Assembly (NCBI RefSeq): GCF_001039355.2
Contig: NW_019774480.1
Location: 153,326 to 185,645, forward strand
Length of the DNA: 32,320 nucleotides
Source of the DNA: Lingula anatina
Lineage: Eukaryota > Brachiopoda > Lingulata > Lingulida > Lingulidae
Direction of reading: 5' to 3'
Part shown: piece after piece, positions 28,380 through 32,320 of the stretch
Position numbering within the stretch: position 1 is the stretch's first letter
How the letters are laid out: every line of letters starts with the position of its first letter
Position numbers and translations under genes: made by a program
The notes under the pieces: model-generated
What the model saw: the letters and a program-made list of their open reading frames with translations, nothing else
Database searches by the model: none
What the model was told of the DNA's origin: nothing

Positions 28380-29230
28380 TGCGTTTGGTGTCTTTGAGGA
28401 GTAATTATGTTCCACAAACATTGGTTGTAGGGACTTCTGGTAACTTTTACAAGTCTTGCTCTCATTATTCATTATTTCTCTCTTATTCTTTGCTTCCATC
28501 GCTTATTAACCCTCAAACCATTTTGGCTCACTGTTGTCATACTGTATATCGGAGCGTTTCACTTGCTGGTATGGGGGTACTGGTACACTAGGATTTGACA
28601 GGTGTTCCCGTTGCATTCATCTCGGTTTTTTTTTTCTAAATAACCCAGGAATACAAACTTCGTTACCACCTGATGCGTATCATAGAGATAAAGAAAAGAG
28701 TCTGGAAGATACGAAGACGCAAACGTCACTTGGTAATGGACAACGGCCATTAGCTGAAACCCCTGTGCAAGGATTTATATGGCATCCGGGCCTCTGGTTG
28801 TACACACAGGCCTCAACGATGCGTTTATTTCATTCGGCTCATAATGTTACATACCAAAACGGATAGATAAGAGGGTACACTGTCTGTGTAATGAAACGCT
28901 GTGCTTCTGTCAAGTAATTTTGCGTTGTGGCACATCCGTGACTGAAGTCGTTAATTTCGTCATTTTTGCTCATAAATCTGAAGGTAGATGACGCCTAATC
29001 AGTTTGTATGGTCTGCAAAGACCACCTATCCGTTTGTTTATTCTGCACTTGAATATCACCCTGATAAATCCTCATTATTTTTTCTACACGTTTTTACTCA
29101 TGTCCGATGGCAATGTTTTTTCCAATTGTTTAAGTTGTTATCAGTGAATAACATATTTATTTCCATGTACCTGCATATTTCTACTTTCTCTTTAATTCTC
29201 ATGTTTTAAAATTTTTTTGTTGTATTACAT
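28380..29230. other. Flank of the peptide array
   Basis: No certain gene. An open stretch at 28649-28866 follows a pyrimidine-rich CCCAG acceptor in the same phase as the defensin second exons. It reads a charged, propeptide-like sequence (SLPPDAYHRDKEKSLEDTKT) but has no cysteine module and no signal exon nearby. It may be a relic of a further copy or chance. Confidence 0.35.
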
Positions 29231-29505
29231 CCGCCAAGGAGGTTGTTTTCACCCCTGTTTGCCTTTCTGTCTGTCTGTTTGTCATCAACATAACTCAAAA
29301 AGTAATGAATGAATTTTGATGAAATTTTCAGGGTAGGTCAGAAATGGGTTAACTTAGCAGTGTTTAGTTTTTGGTGGTGATCCGGATCAATACTCAATCA
29401 ATAATCAATAATCAAAAATGAAAATAATTAAAAAAAACTAAATCATTATAGATTGAAAATTTAGGGGTGAAACGGCATTGGATGTTGACTTTGCTGCCTT
29501 GGCGG
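29231..29505. mobile_element. Dispersed repeat with CCGCCAAGG inverted ends
   Basis: It begins CCGCCAAGGAGGTTGTTTTC and ends in the inverse, CCTTGGCGG, followed by AGGTCTGCGCTCTCTGAGTGC. The internal CATAACTCAAAAAGTAATGAA and GATGAAATTTTCAGGG, with GATCCGGATCA, match my memory of a repeat common in marine invertebrate genomes. About 275 bp, no coding capacity. Confidence 0.7.
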
Positions 29506-30017
29506 AGGTCTGCGCTCTCTGAGTGCTTTTCTAGTTGTTTCATGTTTCTACCTCGCGATTTCCAACATAATGTACACGGCGAGTTATATTGGCGGTCTAA
29601 AGCTAGCAGTTCGCAACGTGCTCTTCAGTAAAATGATCGGATCAGATGCAAAGCCAGATTATCAACCCTGCTGGCACTCCGTATATAAAGCAGTGTTATA
29701 CACACACACACACATATACTACTCTGAGTGTCAGAGCAACGTAAAAGCTAGCTTGTTAAATATATACCTTGTGATGGAGTCGCTTTTACTAGCTCTGACG
29801 AACAGCGACAATCTGAGGGCGTTCTTCTTCAAAATTTTGCCTGGGGCGCTTCCATATTTGGAAGTCACACGTCACAGCTGTGTCCGCCTGGATCCATATT
29901 TGGAAGTCATAAGTCTCGTACGTCACAGGTTTTTCCGCCTGGAGCTGCCTTTCCCGCCTCGCGCTGAAGTTATCTCGTGCAGACGAGACAAGAAGCAAAG
30001 TGCCTGACGAAGTTTGA
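29506..30017. other. Stretch between the dispersed repeat and the LINE
   Basis: A 145-codon open frame at 29570-30007 shows no recognised motif and crosses a (CA)n run and the direct repeat, so I do not call it a gene. The join to LINE sequence is near 30010-30018. Confidence 0.45.
29851..29943. repeat. Adjacent direct repeat with CRE-like motifs
   Basis: Units TCCATATTTGGAAGTCA ... CGTCACAG ... CCGCCTGGA occupy 29851-29892 and 29893-29943. Each contains an ACGTCA core. They lie just upstream of the LINE frame. Confidence 0.7.
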
Positions 30018-32320
30018 ATTGGTATTGCTATTTTGGCGCGATCCAACTTGAAAGTAGTCAAAAACAAGTGCCTGGGATTCAAGTCTTTTGAATCTCTTGA
30101 TGTAAATATTACAACTCGGAAAGATACATTGCATTTGGTTCTAATATATCGCCCACCATACTCTAAGAAACATAAATACACCATCCTCGACTTTCTAGAA
30201 GAATTCTCTAGGCTACTGGAATATACACTTTTCTCACCAGGTCACTTAATAATAGCTGGAGACTTCAATATCCACATGGACAACCACACTTGCAATGATG
30301 TCCGTAAATTCAAGGATCTGATTGAATCAATGGGACTCACTCAGCATATAAATACAGCCACCCACTCAAAAGGTCATATTTTAGATCTGGTTCTTACTCG
30401 CGCCGATTCATGCTTGCGGAGTTTTACCATCGACAACAGCCTCCCATCGGACCACGCCGCCGTTCACTTTGTAGCTGACTTTATTCGTCCACCGCCTATC
30501 AAAAAAGTGACCCATCGTAGGGACTTATCAAGACTTGATCCAGCAATACTTATTGATAAACTGAAATGTGTTTTTGAAAATACCGACCAGATCACGGACC
30601 CATGTATCTTAGCAGACTACTACAACACATCTATATCTAATGTCATGGATGAGGTTGCACCAGTTCTAACTAAAATAAAAATAGAGAAAACGCGGGCCGA
30701 GTGGTTTACACCGGAGCTGTGTGAAGAAAGGAAACATGTCAGGAAACTGGAAAGGAAATGGTGTCACTCTCACTTAGAAATTCATCGGCAATTGTTCATA
30801 TCTGCGCGATCTCACTATCACTCTCTTCTTGTGGCACACAAGAAAGAATATCACCGCTCCCGTATTGAATCTGCTGATCAGAAAACACTTTTCAAGATCG
30901 TGGACCAAATATCGGAATCAAAATCATCTCAACTGAATGTCCTCCCAGACATGGAAATCTCAGAGCTCCCTCAACTTTTTTCAAATTACTTTACAGATAA
31001 GATCAAGAGCATTCGAAATGATCTCGTTTCTTATTCTTCTGTAGAAATCTCAGAAACCCCAGTTACCTGTACTCATGCAGTATTGACTGAATTTTCACCT
31101 GTATCAGAAGAAGATGTTTTAGCATTAATGAAAAGCATGAATTCTAAATCTTCTGCCTTAGATCCTGTGCCAACACATATTATCAAAGAGTGCATTACTG
31201 TTCTGGCCCCAGTTATTTTAAAGATAGTGAATCTCTCTTTTACAACAGGCATCTTCCCATCCAACTGCAAAGCAGCAATTGTTAGACCCTTGTTAAAAAA
31301 ACAAGGCCTGTGCAAACAAGTGTTTAAAAATTATCGACCAATATCAAACTTGCCCTTCTTAGGGAAGTTTCTTGAGAAAATGGCATGTATACAACTGAAT
31401 AACTATCTAGCTCAAAACAGTCTATATGGCAAGTTTCAATCAGCTTATAGAGAAGGACATAGCACAGAAACAGCTCTCCTAAGGGTTCATAATGACATCA
31501 TGCTTTCTTTAGACAAACAAAAAGATGTTATTTTAGTCCTTTTAGATCTGTCTGCTGCATTCGACACCATTGACCACAACATACTTCTGCACAGACTACA
31601 GTACCGATTTGGAGTAAAAGATTTAGCACTTAATTGGTTAACCTCATATCTAAAAGATCGAACACAAAAGGTGTCAATTGAGTCGTTGCTATCAGAGCCC
31701 ACTATTTTAGAGTATGGTGTCCCTCAGGGGTCTGTGCTAGGTCCATTGCTCTTTTCATTGTATATGCTACCAGTAGAAGACATTATAGTTAAACATGGTC
31801 TCAACACTGTCATTTTTGCTGATGACACTCAAATTTATGTCACAAGTGAAAGTAATCGCTCCATGGCTATCACCTCAATAGAAACTTGTCTAGTTGAGAT
31901 CCGAAATTGGATGAAAACAAACATGCTAGCACTAAATGATGGAAAAACTGAACTAATATGGTTTACATCAAGGTCTAAGTCAGACAGGGGAAATGCAATG
32001 AAATCTGATATTTGTATCGGTGGTGTCAACATCAATCCATCTAGCTATGTGAAAGATTTAGGTGTCACCTTTGATCAGTATGCAACTATGGATAGACGGA
32101 TCTCTGAAATTTGCAAATCGGCATCATACTCACTTTGGCGAATTAGTAAGATACGTGACTTACTGGACAAAACTTCAACTGAAAAACTAGTCCATGCTTT
32201 CATTACTTCTAAGCTTGATTATTGCAACAGTCTCTTATATGGTTTAGGCAAAAATCATCTGAACAAACTTCAATTAATTCAAAATTCTGCAGCTAGGCTG
32301 GTAACTAAAATGGGATGGAA
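30018..32320 (+). mobile_element. Non-LTR retrotransposon (CR1/L2-like LINE), 5'-truncated endonuclease/reverse transcriptase frame
   Basis: One frame is open for 767 codons from the TGA at 30015 to the window end, with no stop or frameshift. It starts inside an APE-type endonuclease: IYRPPYSKKH, then AGDFNIHMDNH (30255-30287) and LPSDHAAVHF. A linker leads to the reverse transcriptase: NYRPISNLPFLGKFLEKM, DLSAAFDTIDH (31545-31577), GVPQGSVLGP (31716-31745) and the catalytic FADDTQIY (31815-31838). It ends in KLDYCNSLLYGL and LQLIQNSAARLV, typical of CR1/L2-type LINEs. The first half of the endonuclease, with its first catalytic residues, is missing, so this copy is truncated at the 5' end, as is usual for LINEs. 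The 3' end is outside the window. The intact frame implies a young insertion. Confidence 0.9.

Noticed and set aside
29570-30007. 145-codon plus-strand frame upstream of the LINE
   Set aside because: It crosses a (CA)n run and a direct repeat, has no family resemblance, and is not in frame continuity with the LINE protein.

Overview
The window is eukaryotic nuclear DNA, most likely from a marine invertebrate deuterostome such as an echinoderm or hemichordate. The lineage is inferred from gene style and repeats, not proven. It is AT-rich, its genes are split by GT-AG introns, it is full of microsatellites and small inverted-repeat transposons, and it carries a MULE DNA transposon and a CR1/L2-like LINE. 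There are no operons, Shine-Dalgarno sites or CRISPR arrays.

Region 1 (169-6375, minus strand) is the 5' part of a secreted calcium-binding EGF protein gene. By joining splice sites with matching phases I find nine exons: a signal-peptide exon, a short propeptide exon with an RSKR furin-type site, an exon for the last part of an EGF-like module, and six cbEGF exons that are each phase 1-1. The gene runs off the low end of the window. A TATA box lies about 77 bases upstream of the ATG.

Region 2 (6376-12564) has no recognisable gene. It holds inverted-repeat elements and low-complexity tracts.

Region 3 (12565-17681, minus strand) is the most striking gene. Four exons with exactly matching phases encode about 1119 residues: a signal peptide followed by a full-length relative of bacterial VioB/RebD, the tryptophan-derived imine-dimer (chromopyrrolate-type) synthases with a ferritin-like domain. 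About 90% of it is one 3-kb exon. An intact, secreted VioB-like enzyme in an animal is unusual, and its substrate and product are unknown.

Region 4 (18192-20388) is a decayed Mutator-like (MULE) transposon with 8-bp target-site duplications, G/C-run terminal repeats and a broken FLYWCH plus MULE transposase.

Region 5 (21600-28380, plus strand) is a tandem array of small secreted-peptide genes. Two copies encode preproproteins of about 140 residues ending in a six-cysteine CS-alpha-beta (defensin-type) module. An upstream third locus has a signal exon, an unrelated short second exon and a related 3' exon. The duplicated unit is about 2.6-2.95 kb. The propeptide diverges mostly by amino-acid-changing substitutions while the mature module is almost invariant.

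Region 6 (28400-32320) holds a dispersed repeat with CCGCCAAGG ends, a short direct repeat, and a 5'-truncated LINE whose endonuclease/reverse-transcriptase frame stays open from 30018 to the window end. Apart from the peptide paralogues, nothing shows that these genes work together.
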